This document shows, piece by piece, positions 52,868-60,943 of a stretch of 64,000 bases of DNA. This DNA is from UBA1794 sp031552405 (GTDB taxonomy: Bacteria > Bacteroidota > Bacteroidia > Bacteroidales > Bacteroidaceae), in assembly GCA_031552405.1 (NCBI GenBank), contig JAVBMN010000035.1:32846-96845 (forward strand), in the 5' to 3' direction. The notes beneath the pieces are model-generated. The model ran no database searches. It saw only the letters and a list, made by a program, of their open reading frames with translations, and was not told where the DNA came from. Within the stretch, counting starts at the first letter, position 1. Every line of letters starts with the position of its first letter. The position numbers and the translations under genes are program-made.

Positions 52868-54403
52868 TTATTCTACTTTTCTCAGAGTTTTGATACGTTC
52901 CTGTTGTTTCCTAATGCTGGGATGTGAGGAATAGTGTGCCGCTTCATCCAACAAGCTTTGGGCTTGTTCATAGTATCCTTCGTTGATTAAGAGTTTGGCG
53001 TAGTTGCGCAGATAACATTCTGAGGTACTGGCGTAGGGTAGATAATCCTGCAATAGCGTCAGGGCGGATGCCGGGGAGTGTTTGTAGAGGGTCATGGCTT
53101 CTTTGAGTTTCTTTTGTGCCATACACATTCCTGTGATGCGATAACCGCAGAACAGGGAGCAGAGCAGTAAGGCGGAGAGCACGATCAGGGTGTATGGCTT
53201 CTTTTTATATACACGGACATCTTCTTTCGTTTGTTTTTTCGAGACACAGGCGAATAGCGTTAGGGCTGCCATCCATACTGTTACAGACTGTACTACAAAG
53301 TTTACCAGCATAAAGACCAACACCCCTGTACAACAGGCGGTAATGCAGGAGTCTTTCTGGCGGAAGGATCTTCTCACAGCACTTAGTACAATTAATAGGA
53401 AGAGTACTCCTCCCACCAGGCCTCCGTTTACGGTTTGCTCTATGAAATCGTTAAAGGCCAGTAAGGTCATACGGGCATTCTTCTTTTCCGTAGCAGTAGT
53501 TCCCTGCTTTTGCAGTTCCACAGCCTGCCATTCGTTGTAGCTTTTTTCAAAGAGGCCGTATCCGTAGCCGAAAAGAGGCTTTTCCTGAATCATGGCAGTG
53601 GAAACCTTCCATATAAACAGTCGGCCGTCTGCGGAGTTCTGCTTGTAGAAATAAAGTCCGAAGGAAAGAGCGGATAGAAACAGGCCGGTAATTATCCATA
53701 CAGTAAGCTTATGGATTAATGGCAGCTTTTGAATGCGCTCGCCCCATATGGTTTCTTTTAAAGTAATATACAGAAGGGAAAAGAATACAGAGAGGTATGC
53801 TGTGCGGCATTTCAGCAGTATAAGAGTGGATAACAGCAGTAATAACAGTACCCCCAGTTTTTTACAATGCCGGGGCGTATGCAATACATAATAATACACA
53901 AACGGCACGGCCAGTGCCAGTAGCATGGTTGTCAGGTTGGGGTCATTTGAAGTGCCGGTTACAGAAAACAGGGTAGATCGTGACGGTATACGCCCCATGT
54001 ACTGCAACCAGCAAATAATACTCTCTACCCCTGCTACCGCAATCAGTGTAAACCCTAATCCCTTGCGGGTAAAACACCCTGTACGGAAACACAGCACACA
54101 AGCCATGTAATACAGTCCGGAACAGAGCAGGTATAGTATGTTATATTGTTCGGATGGAAAAAATAAAGGGTACATTCCTATATATGCCATCCAGAACAAG
54201 AACAGTATTTCTTGTGTACCTATTGGGATGAATGGGAAACGTGTTCTTCTTCGAATGATGTAAAAGGTACTCATCAGAAATAGTGCTATTGCTACCATAC
54301 CAAATGTAAAGTACAGATTAAAACCGGGGTATAGGTAGCTTTTATCGTCTTTCCACATCCAGAGGAGGGAGAGTAGTAGTGTGAGTCTGATGAGGTAATT
54401 CAT
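52868..54403 (-). CDS. O-antigen ligase (Wzy/WaaL)-like membrane protein with TPR-like tail
   Basis: The 511-residue protein has about 12 membrane spans over residues 1-425 and the landmark of the O-antigen ligase/polymerase family, RLFIWKVSTAMIQEKPLFGY and then GYGLFEKSYNEWQ, in a large loop around 270-320. The last 80 residues form a soluble helical tail (YYEQAQSLLDEAAHYSSHPS) reminiscent of TPR repeats. Family members join glycan chains to lipid A core or to proteins. It is the last gene of a leftward group of secreted proteins, 29 nt after a lipoprotein gene, so the link might be surface-protein glycosylation; this is inference. It is convergent with the glycoside hydrolase gene, with 18 nt between stops. 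Confidence 0.75.
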   Translation of the reverse strand: MNYLIRLTLLLSLLWMWKDDKSYLYPGFNLYFTFGMVAIALFLMSTFYIIRRRTRFPFIPIGTQEILFLFWMAYIGMYPLFFPSEQYNILYLLCSGLYYMACVLCFRTGCFTRKGLGFTLIAVAGVESIICWLQYMGRIPSRSTLFSVTGTSNDPNLTTMLLALAVPFVYYYVLHTPRHCKKLGVLLLLLLSTLILLKCRTAYLSVFFSLLYITLKETIWGERIQKLPLIHKLTVWIITGLFLSALSFGLYFYKQNSADGRLFIWKVSTAMIQEKPLFGYGYGLFEKSYNEWQAVELQKQGTTATEKKNARMTLLAFNDFIEQTVNGGLVGGVLFLLIVLSAVRRSFRQKDSCITACCTGVLVFMLVNFVVQSVTVWMAALTLFACVSKKQTKEDVRVYKKKPYTLIVLSALLLCSLFCGYRITGMCMAQKKLKEAMTLYKHSPASALTLLQDYLPYASTSECYLRNYAKLLINEGYYEQAQSLLDEAAHYSSHPSIRKQQERIKTLRKVE

Positions 54404-54432
54404 TGTGTAGCGGATCAGAAGGAATAATGTTA

Positions 54433-55257
54433 TTAGTAGGTTTCAAACTCCTTCCAGGTTTCCCCAAGGTATTGTATCTTCAGCAATCCGTTTTCCGGCC
54501 AGATACGATATTTGGAAGGAAGGCCCTCCATGTCGGGTTTTCCGTTATCAAGGTATGCAATATACCAACTGACCAGATGTCCCTCAAAACCATTGACGTT
54601 ATTCGTACATTCGGTAAAGTACATTTCTTGGTTATACACCATTTTGGCTTCGTTTTCATTCAGTGCTACCATGGTTACATCTCCCGGCCCAGATGGGTAG
54701 TTGTGACTTACAAATAAAAGCACGGACAGTTTCGGATCTAAATGGATGGTCAGAAAACTATTTGAGCCTCCTTTTGCAAAAATCCGGGGAATGGTATCCC
54801 ACCCGTCGGCTTGCTTCAGTTTCAACAGTTCTTTTCCTTCTCTTCTTATTTTGATAACCCTGAACAGTCCAGTTTCCTCATCTATGACATCTTCGTAATT
54901 GTATAGAGCAACCTGATACTGTAAGGATCTATCCTGGGAGAAGACCCTTTCTGTAGAATAGGGTACTTCCGCTGAGATGGAATCGGGCTGATAAAGAGGC
55001 GTTATCATCTTTTGGTTGGTGATAATCTTTCCGTTCTGTATGGTAAATACGTTTTCCGCAGGTAATGGTTCGCCTACTAACCCGGAATCTTCTTTCGCCT
55101 GTTTTTCATTGACATGATCCGTCACGGGAGCATTTGCTTCTGCCTGCAATGTAGAGTCCACATTTCCAGGCGCCGGCTGATTGTTCGTATTATTCCCACA
55201 TGACAGAAGGAGTGTAATACAGAGAAATAATACAAATTGAACTTTTATCTTTTTCAT
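54433..55257 (-). CDS. Lipoprotein of unknown function
   Basis: The 274-residue protein has a lipoprotein signal (VLFLCITLLLSCGNN, lipobox LLLSC with the Cys near residue 20) followed by a Pro/Asn-rich spacer. The mature part is soluble and beta-rich, with TERVFSQDRSLQYQVALYNY and NSFLTIHLDPKLSVLLFVSH; no family was recognised. It starts 30 nt after the second lipoprotein of the pair, which has the same length and spacer style, suggesting two members of one functional unit. Confidence 0.7.
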   Translation of the reverse strand: MKKIKVQFVLFLCITLLLSCGNNTNNQPAPGNVDSTLQAEANAPVTDHVNEKQAKEDSGLVGEPLPAENVFTIQNGKIITNQKMITPLYQPDSISAEVPYSTERVFSQDRSLQYQVALYNYEDVIDEETGLFRVIKIRREGKELLKLKQADGWDTIPRIFAKGGSNSFLTIHLDPKLSVLLFVSHNYPSGPGDVTMVALNENEAKMVYNQEMYFTECTNNVNGFEGHLVSWYIAYLDNGKPDMEGLPSKYRIWPENGLLKIQYLGETWKEFETY

Positions 55258-55287
55258 ATAGTTAATAGTGGTTGATACTGATTGTTA

Positions 55288-56112
55288 TTACCATTCCGAG
55301 TCTATCATATCCCCCGTGTTGCTTGTATATTGAATCACCTTGAACCGGTGTATGGCACGTGCGGGAGTTACAAAAGATATATTTCCATTTGGTTCCGTGA
55401 GTTTATAGATCATCCGTACCTTATTGAGAATTTCTATTTTTATAGGAACTTTAGCTGTACCGCTCGAAATAGAGATACCACCTTTAGGTAAAGGAAGTGC
55501 TTCTGTAATCTTCTCTGGAAAAGGACCATCCATGCTGTGATAAGCAATAGTGCTGTCCTCTATACAAAAAGAAGGATTCCAGTCCCAGGCATCGTTCAGG
55601 TAGAAATCGTCTTTATATTTCCTCAGATACACCCAGTATCCTTTGAATTGGCGAATGGCGGGATCAATTTGTTTTATGGGGATGGAATCAGTTTCACGTT
55701 GTAGGTGCTCATAAGTTGCGCGGTAAGAAGGATCTTCGAGTGTGTATGATTTGTAGATCGAATCAAGATTTGCTACTTCAAAGAAGCGATGACCGGAACA
55801 ATCATAACTGTGCGTGATATACTGATATTCACGATATTTCAGATTTTCTCTCTCAAAAAAACGATGCGATGCAGCAATGACTGTAATGGAATCAGTGGGA
55901 GAAGGTGGACCATCGTCAAAAAAGTATAACTTTCCTCCTATTTGATAACGTATAGTGTCTTCTACCGTAGGGGTAGTGGGGGCGTGATTTGCTACTACGG
56001 AGGAGTCTCCAAGTGTGGTAGCTACTTCTGATGTTTTTGCTTCCGGTTTTCCGGAGTTTGATCCGCAACTGTATAATAACAGAAGCGGAAGGAGTAAAAG
56101 AGGTTTTTTCAT
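55288..56112 (-). CDS. Lipoprotein of unknown function
   Basis: A 274-residue lipoprotein (MKKPLLLLPLLLLYSCGSNS, lipobox LLYSC) with a Thr/Val-rich spacer. The mature region has segments DDGPPSPTDSITVIAASHRF and KGYWVYLRKYKDDFYLNDAW that suggest a compact beta-rich fold. I recognise no family. It has its own -7 promoter element and a terminator upstream, so it probably starts a three-gene unit with the second lipoprotein and the ligase-like gene. Confidence 0.7.
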   Translation of the reverse strand: MKKPLLLLPLLLLYSCGSNSGKPEAKTSEVATTLGDSSVVANHAPTTPTVEDTIRYQIGGKLYFFDDGPPSPTDSITVIAASHRFFERENLKYREYQYITHSYDCSGHRFFEVANLDSIYKSYTLEDPSYRATYEHLQRETDSIPIKQIDPAIRQFKGYWVYLRKYKDDFYLNDAWDWNPSFCIEDSTIAYHSMDGPFPEKITEALPLPKGGISISSGTAKVPIKIEILNKVRMIYKLTEPNGNISFVTPARAIHRFKVIQYTSNTGDMIDSEW

Positions 56113-56131
56113 TAGATATCGTTTGGTTTTG

Positions 56132-56139
56132 CAAATATA
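56132..56139 (-). promoter_or_regulatory. -7 promoter element for the lipoprotein unit
   Basis: TATATTTG on the minus strand fits TAnnTTTG and lies 20 nt before the ATG at 56112. The -33 element is not evident. Confidence 0.5.
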
Positions 56140-56169
56140 GGTGAAAATAGAGTTGTTTTAAGTGTGAAT

Positions 56170-56201
56170 AATTCCCATTGGTCGGGAGACCAATGGGAAT
56201 T
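56170..56201 (-). terminator. Perfect 14-bp hairpin after the gene ending at 56246
   Basis: AATTCCCATTGGTC (56170-56183) pairs with its full complement (56188-56201) around GGGA, 45 nt beyond the stop codon. There is little U-tract. Confidence 0.6.
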
Positions 56202-56245
56202 GTACACGGCTACAGGGACAGATCTTTTGTTTTTAGTTAATATGC

Positions 56246-56932
56246 CTATTGAGGTGTTTCTGTACCATCCCAAATATTTTTACCCCTTCCTAAATCGGTT
56301 ATCATATAGACTTTGGGAATGTAGCTTCTTGTCTTAGTTAAGACAAACTTTCCATTTGCTATGGTATAAATTTTATCTATCCTTTGACCAGTAAAAGAAG
56401 TAATATTTCTATTATAAGGATCTATTCCTTTGGCAAGAGGGTATGACTTTATTTGATATACAGTTACGGTATTACCTAAATCATCTATTTTAAAATTCAT
56501 AGTGGTAACACGTCCACGTGTTTCAAATATAAGTTCAACCCATAAATAGTCAGATATTACCCCGTCTAATCCCATTAATATTAAATAACCGGAAAAGGAT
56601 GCATCAGTATAATTAGAATTCACGTGAAAGAAGTATCTTCCTTCTTTATTGGGAAATTTTCTATCTAAAAGGATTTCGGTGTCATCAAATGAAGTATCTT
56701 TAATCGTACCATTTAAATCTGTGTAAGAATTATTTATCGGTATTTTATTAGATAACTCAGAAACGTTATACTGAGGCTCTCTTTTGGACGGATCAAAGTA
56801 TTTATCAGGGCTATCTGACCATTGAAAAGGTAGACTGGTAGTTTTCATTTCTCCTAACGCTTCGAGAAGAGATTGAGACTTAGCTTCTATAAAGAAGAAG
56901 CAGAATACTAATGTAGTTATTATAATTCGCAT
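56246..56932 (-). CDS. Small secreted protein of unknown function
   Basis: A 228-residue protein with a signal peptide (MRIIITTLVFCFFFIEAKSQ). The mature part is Asn- and Tyr-rich and beta-rich (SELSNKIPINNSYTDLNGTI, YFFHVNSNYTDASFSGYLIL). No family recognised. The region is visibly more A+T-rich than its surroundings, which may mean recent acquisition. It is 10 nt downstream of the Gly-rich protein gene and could be its partner, for instance an inhibitor or a co-secreted factor; this is speculation. Confidence 0.65.
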   Translation of the reverse strand: MRIIITTLVFCFFFIEAKSQSLLEALGEMKTTSLPFQWSDSPDKYFDPSKREPQYNVSELSNKIPINNSYTDLNGTIKDTSFDDTEILLDRKFPNKEGRYFFHVNSNYTDASFSGYLILMGLDGVISDYLWVELIFETRGRVTTMNFKIDDLGNTVTVYQIKSYPLAKGIDPYNRNITSFTGQRIDKIYTIANGKFVLTKTRSYIPKVYMITDLGRGKNIWDGTETPQ

Positions 56933-56942
56933 ATTGAAATAG

Positions 56943-57935
56943 TTAAAAATTAGGCCTAATGTGTGTTAATTCATATTCTCTTTTCTTGTATACTGATGCT
57001 CCAGAGAAACCTTTAGCGGGGTCGAAATATAATCTGTTGGCTACAGGATCGCATGCATCTTCCGCCCTTGCTGCATATCGGGCTGTCTCGATATAAGAGA
57101 TATAAAATTGCTGTCTCTCTGCATCAAATCCAGCTCCGGATATAAGTATAAAATGGTCTGTTATACCATCGTTTCTCAAATTGGGTTCAGGTGCTCCTGG
57201 TTGGTAATCTACTCCAGCAACCATGAGTTTATTAGCTTTTAGATGTCTTGTTATCTCATTAAAAGCTTTGACATAATTACTCGGATAAGTCCCTTTTGAA
57301 TCTTTTAGCTTTATAGAAGTATCAAAACTGCCATATTTTGTTTGTCCATAATTAGCCATTGTCTGTACGCAATTTTTCAGACAGTCGCTTCCTGCTTCTA
57401 AATAGCCTTTATATTTATTTTTGGCTGCAATGGTTACACTATTAAGCACGTATGCTTTTACATACGGTTCGGAATCATAATAATATACGCCATTAAAAAT
57501 ATATGGTATGGGTATACCATTAACTCCGCCTCCGCCCCCAGAGCTTCCGCTACCACCTGTGCTTCCACCTCCACCAGTACTGCCGTCACCATTAGCACCA
57601 CCGCCTCCGGCATGACCGTCAGCGCCGCCACTATCGGATGTGGGATCACTTCCATCAGAGGGGGGAGTATCTTCAGTAGGTGCACCAGGGCAGTTGTTAT
57701 GAGTTCCACTACAGGGATAGGTTCCTTTACAGGTTTTACATCGTTTTAGACAGACTCCCTCGTCTTCACAAGGAGTACTCTGCGCAATTGTCCCCCCACT
57801 GCCGTCATCACAGTCGTATGTTTCTGAGGCATAAGTTTGTGCCATCAGGCCGCTTGTAAAGAAGGTAAACTGCCCATTTTCTATCATAGGGAGCAAATTT
57901 AGGGCAAAAAGCAGTATAATGCAAATTCTTTTCAT
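56943..57935 (-). CDS. Secreted Cys- and Gly-rich protein with possible cysteine-peptidase domain
   Basis: Start at the ATG at 57935 (MKRICIILLF), which overlaps the upstream TAA by one base; a longer frame to 57971 lies in the upstream gene. The 330-residue protein has a hydrophobic leader, a Cys-rich segment (eight Cys between residues 42 and 82, including CLKRCKTCKG), a Gly/Ser linker (103-140) and a C-terminal domain of about 190 residues. In that domain Cys185 (GSDCLKNCVQTMANYGQ) and His261 (NDGITDHFILISGAGFD) have the order and setting of C39- or NlpC-like cysteine peptidases or amidases; the assignment is inference. The design of leader, linker and catalytic-type domain is reminiscent of exported effectors. 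Confidence 0.6.
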   Translation of the reverse strand: MKRICIILLFALNLLPMIENGQFTFFTSGLMAQTYASETYDCDDGSGGTIAQSTPCEDEGVCLKRCKTCKGTYPCSGTHNNCPGAPTEDTPPSDGSDPTSDSGGADGHAGGGGANGDGSTGGGGSTGGSGSSGGGGGVNGIPIPYIFNGVYYYDSEPYVKAYVLNSVTIAAKNKYKGYLEAGSDCLKNCVQTMANYGQTKYGSFDTSIKLKDSKGTYPSNYVKAFNEITRHLKANKLMVAGVDYQPGAPEPNLRNDGITDHFILISGAGFDAERQQFYISYIETARYAARAEDACDPVANRLYFDPAKGFSGASVYKKREYELTHIRPNF

Positions 57936-59368
57936 TATTCGCCTCCTTTCTTTACAACAATTGTTTCCCAAGTCTGGTCAGCCGCAAATACTTTCAGGGT
58001 GTATACGCCTGTGGGGATGGCGGGATTCAGGGATAGAGTCTGTTCTCCGGCGGACAGCGATTTCTTACCACTCATGTACACGTTTCTTCCCGCACTATTG
58101 TATAGGGCTACACGTACGGAGGATGCTTCTTCCAGTGTGAAGTACACCTGTATGGTACTGTTGAAGGGGTTAGGATAGGCCCGGAGCTTTTCCTGTTCCT
58201 TTTCGGTTTGGGGCTCTGGGGAAGATTTGTCTTTTCCTGTTCCGGCCAGTCTTTGTTTTTGCAGGCTTACGTACATGGGGCGTTCGGGCTCCATGGTACG
58301 GGGAGAGTACATGCGGATGTTTCCGGTCAGGGCGGAACCTGCTGTTTCCAGTGTGGCCTGGGTAAATTCATACAGCACGGGGTCACCGGGCATATAGCGG
58401 TCGGTACGCTTCTGCTGGGTGTTCTGGAAATGTAGTACGCCGTCCTTGAAGGTGGCTTGGATGAAGACGGTGTCTTTGTCTTCCCTCCACATACCTGTGA
58501 CCAGGGTGTCGGTAGCGGCCAGATCCAGTTCCAGTATCTTTTCTTTGATGATGTACTGTCCGCTCCAGTCGTATATGACCAGTATTCCCTGATACTTCCC
58601 GTTAATATCCGGCAGGCTGTCAAGGGCATTTATCTGCATGTACTGGCGGGGGAGGCCTAACGTGTCATCGGCCGAAACTTCCAGGGCCTGGTGGCTGTTT
58701 TCCGTCTCGTGGTTGGTCAATTCATCCAGGGCGGCGCGGTAGTTGAGGCGTGCGGCGCGGTCCAGCCAGAAGCGGGCGCGATCAATGTCCTTTTCCCGGC
58801 CGTATCCGTTTCGGTAGCAAAGCCCCAGCATGTACATACAGGGAGGGAAGTCGCGCTGAGCGCCACGGTCAAAATAGTCGGCTGCCATGGCATAACTTTG
58901 TGTGCAGCCCAGGCCTTTGTACAGCATGTATCCGGCATCATACAGGGCGGATATTCCACCCACTTCCACGGCTTTCACAAAGTAGGAGTAGGATTTCTCA
59001 AAATCCTGTGTCACTCCACAGCGAGCGTATTTGTACATGGTGCCCAGGTTTTGATAAGCACGCGGGTATCCGTTTTCTCCGGCTTTCTCTAACCACTGGA
59101 TGGCGGTTTCCGCATCAGCCTTTACACCAATGCCCTGCATGTAGGCCAGTCCCAGTGCATTCATAGCTTTAGAGATGCCCCGGTCGGCACATTCGGTCAG
59201 TATCTGTAGGGCTTGTTGTTCTTTGATAGGGCCGGAGGCTCCATCCAGTTGCGAGATGGCGTACTCCACGCTGTCACGCGCTGTTTCATTCTCCGCCTCC
59301 TGGCCGTAGAGGGTCCCGGGCGTCAGAAATACCAGCGCACCGAGTATCAGATAAAATATATTCTTCAT
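57935..59368 (-). CDS. Sel1-repeat protein with T9SS type A sorting domain
   Basis: The 477-residue protein has a signal peptide (to about GTLYGQ, residue 23), four Sel1 repeats (about 60-215; for example ALGLAYMQGIGVKADAETAI and LGLCYRNGYGREKDIDRARF), a beta-rich middle and a C-terminal type A sorting domain (about 395-477, with AYPNPFNSTIQVYF, then GEQTLSLNPAIPTGVYTLKV). The sorting domain would direct it through the type IX secretion system to the surface, which is the main evidence that the host has T9SS. It lies 18 nt after a secreted helical protein and overlaps the next gene by one base. Confidence 0.85.
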   Translation of the reverse strand: MKNIFYLILGALVFLTPGTLYGQEAENETARDSVEYAISQLDGASGPIKEQQALQILTECADRGISKAMNALGLAYMQGIGVKADAETAIQWLEKAGENGYPRAYQNLGTMYKYARCGVTQDFEKSYSYFVKAVEVGGISALYDAGYMLYKGLGCTQSYAMAADYFDRGAQRDFPPCMYMLGLCYRNGYGREKDIDRARFWLDRAARLNYRAALDELTNHETENSHQALEVSADDTLGLPRQYMQINALDSLPDINGKYQGILVIYDWSGQYIIKEKILELDLAATDTLVTGMWREDKDTVFIQATFKDGVLHFQNTQQKRTDRYMPGDPVLYEFTQATLETAGSALTGNIRMYSPRTMEPERPMYVSLQKQRLAGTGKDKSSPEPQTEKEQEKLRAYPNPFNSTIQVYFTLEEASSVRVALYNSAGRNVYMSGKKSLSAGEQTLSLNPAIPTGVYTLKVFAADQTWETIVVKKGGE

Positions 59369-59386
59369 TATTTATCGTGTTATAAA

Positions 59387-60268
59387 TTACCAGAAGAGGT
59401 TTCCTTTCTCTTCTTTCTTTTTCTTTCCTTTGTCTTTGGCTCTCAGGGCAGCTTCGGCCTGCTCTTTACGTTTGATACCGTTCAATAGCTGCACTGCTTT
59501 CGGGGCTTTGGATTCAATAGCTTTGATGGACGCTTTGCGCTTTTCGGTGTTGTATTTGTACAAGTCATTCACCTGATAGAGTGACAGGTTGTACATGTAG
59601 ATCTGTGCGCAGGATTTAGTACTGTCTATCTCACTGTCCAGGTTGTGATCTTTCAACGTCTGCCAGGAGGCATCCATCTCTTTGGTAATAGTGCGGGCAT
59701 ACTTGAGCACAAAGAAGTCGCGCATCTGTTTCTTGCTCAGCACGGAGTCCAGAAGTAGGAATTCTCTTTCCCACAGGTTGATGGTGGGCTTCTTTAGCCG
59801 CTCCTTGCGCATAACCAATGCCCTGCTCATAATAGCCTCGTACTGGCGCTGCTTGAGGCTGACATCCTGAGGAAATTCAAGTGCAATACGCAGGTTGGGG
59901 CCCGAGATGTCATTGTACGGAATCAGGATCCGGTCAATGGAATCGGCGCACTCACTCTCTACCTGCCGTTTGTGTTCGATTCGCTTGAATACGCTGTCGG
60001 GGTACAGGTAGTTGTAGGTCACTTTTCTTCTTTCCTGTGCCAGGACAAACTGGAACAGGCGGGTTCGCAGCCTTTGCGGCACGTAGTACTCTGTGAGGAG
60101 CTCGGCAGCCCTCTCTCTTCCGTTAAAAACGGCCATTCGTTCTACTTCCTCGGGATGCTCCTGATACACAGGGATTTCCCTCCCGCTGAGCTGTCCTGCA
60201 GGAAAATCCTGCGCCTGAGTCACTCCGCAGAGCGCCACCAGGCTTAGTGTCAACCAAGTCTTTTTCAT
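59387..60268 (-). CDS. Secreted helical protein with Lys-rich tail (hypothetical)
   Basis: The ATG at 60268 (MKKTWLTLSLVALCGVTQAQ) gives 293 residues with a signal peptide of about 20; the upstream frame to 60355 would cover a repeat arm and is rejected. The mature protein is mostly charged helix (for example RERAAELLTEYYVPQRLRTR and KQRQYEAIMSRALVMRKERL) and ends in a Lys-rich tail KDKGKKKKEEKGNLFW. I do not recognise a family. It is the first gene of the leftward group with the Sel1 protein. Confidence 0.65.
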   Translation of the reverse strand: MKKTWLTLSLVALCGVTQAQDFPAGQLSGREIPVYQEHPEEVERMAVFNGRERAAELLTEYYVPQRLRTRLFQFVLAQERRKVTYNYLYPDSVFKRIEHKRQVESECADSIDRILIPYNDISGPNLRIALEFPQDVSLKQRQYEAIMSRALVMRKERLKKPTINLWEREFLLLDSVLSKKQMRDFFVLKYARTITKEMDASWQTLKDHNLDSEIDSTKSCAQIYMYNLSLYQVNDLYKYNTEKRKASIKAIESKAPKAVQLLNGIKRKEQAEAALRAKDKGKKKKEEKGNLFW

Positions 60269-60306
60269 TTTGTGATGAAATGGGTTAACAGCTGAAGTGA
60301 TGTAAT

Positions 60307-60699
60307 TTACAACGACCCTCCACGTTCCACTATCCCCTGAAACCCTTTGGCACAAATGGTTTCAGAGTGAAGACTTGTTTCGGAAGGGAACCAGTGGAAG
60401 GAGGGAAAAACGTAGCGCTACGTTTGGAGAAAGTCAGGCCTGTGATTTGAAAACTCAGGCCTGACTTTCTTTGAGTACAGGCCTGGATTTCTGCAACTGG
60501 TGCGCACCAGATTTCGTGCGCATCAGGCAAATATCTCGTGCGCACGAATTCTACAATTGGTGTGCATCAATCTTTCAACTCGTGCGCACGAGTTTTTACG
60601 GCTCATCGGATATTTATTAGTGGAAGCACAACCCTCCACTTCGAAACCCTTTGTGGTAAAGGGTTTCAGGGGATAGTGGAACGTGGAGGGTTGTTGTAA
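60307..60699. repeat. 393-bp element with 41-bp terminal inverted repeats and internal palindrome array
   Basis: Arms 60307-60347 and 60659-60699 are complementary at 40 of 41 positions and contain CCCTCCAC and ATCCCCTGAAACCC. Inside lie palindromes at short spacing: AAACGTAGCGCTACGTTT (60408-60425), CAGGCCTG (60435, 60456, 60478), CTGGTGCGCACCAG (60497-60510), TGCGCA (60517), TCGTGCGCACGA (60536-60547), an imperfect ATTGGTGTGCATCAAT (60555-60570) and AACTCGTGCGCACGAGTT (60577-60594). A GAAACCCTTT/AAAGGGTTTC hairpin lies at 60643-60667. There is no supported gene from 60269 to 60943. Confidence 0.8.
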
Positions 60700-60826
60700 T
60701 GAATGCACAGGCTAGCGCAATGGCACCTGGATCCATACATTGTAAATCGCAGTACAAGGGTGCTTATGCAGCGATATGAACTCCCTCTTTTTTGCTGAAA
60801 AGGGGCGGAGTTTGCTTACTTGTCAT

Positions 60827-60834
60827 TATCTTTG
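60827..60834 (+). promoter_or_regulatory. -7 promoter element of the regulator operon
   Basis: TATCTTTG fits TAnnTTTG and lies about 110 nt before the regulator ATG. A well-spaced -33 element was not seen. Confidence 0.45.
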
Positions 60835-60943
60835 CCGCAGGGCAGGGGATTTCTCCCTTAGAAACTGTTTTGAATTTGCTCCGTATTGGTTTTGAGAACA
60901 GCTTCTTCGGCTCTGATATGAAAAACAAATGCTTGAACCCTAC

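Noticed and set aside
60408..60594. CRISPR-like array
   Set aside because: The units are different palindromes with unequal spacing, there is no constant repeat and no cas gene.
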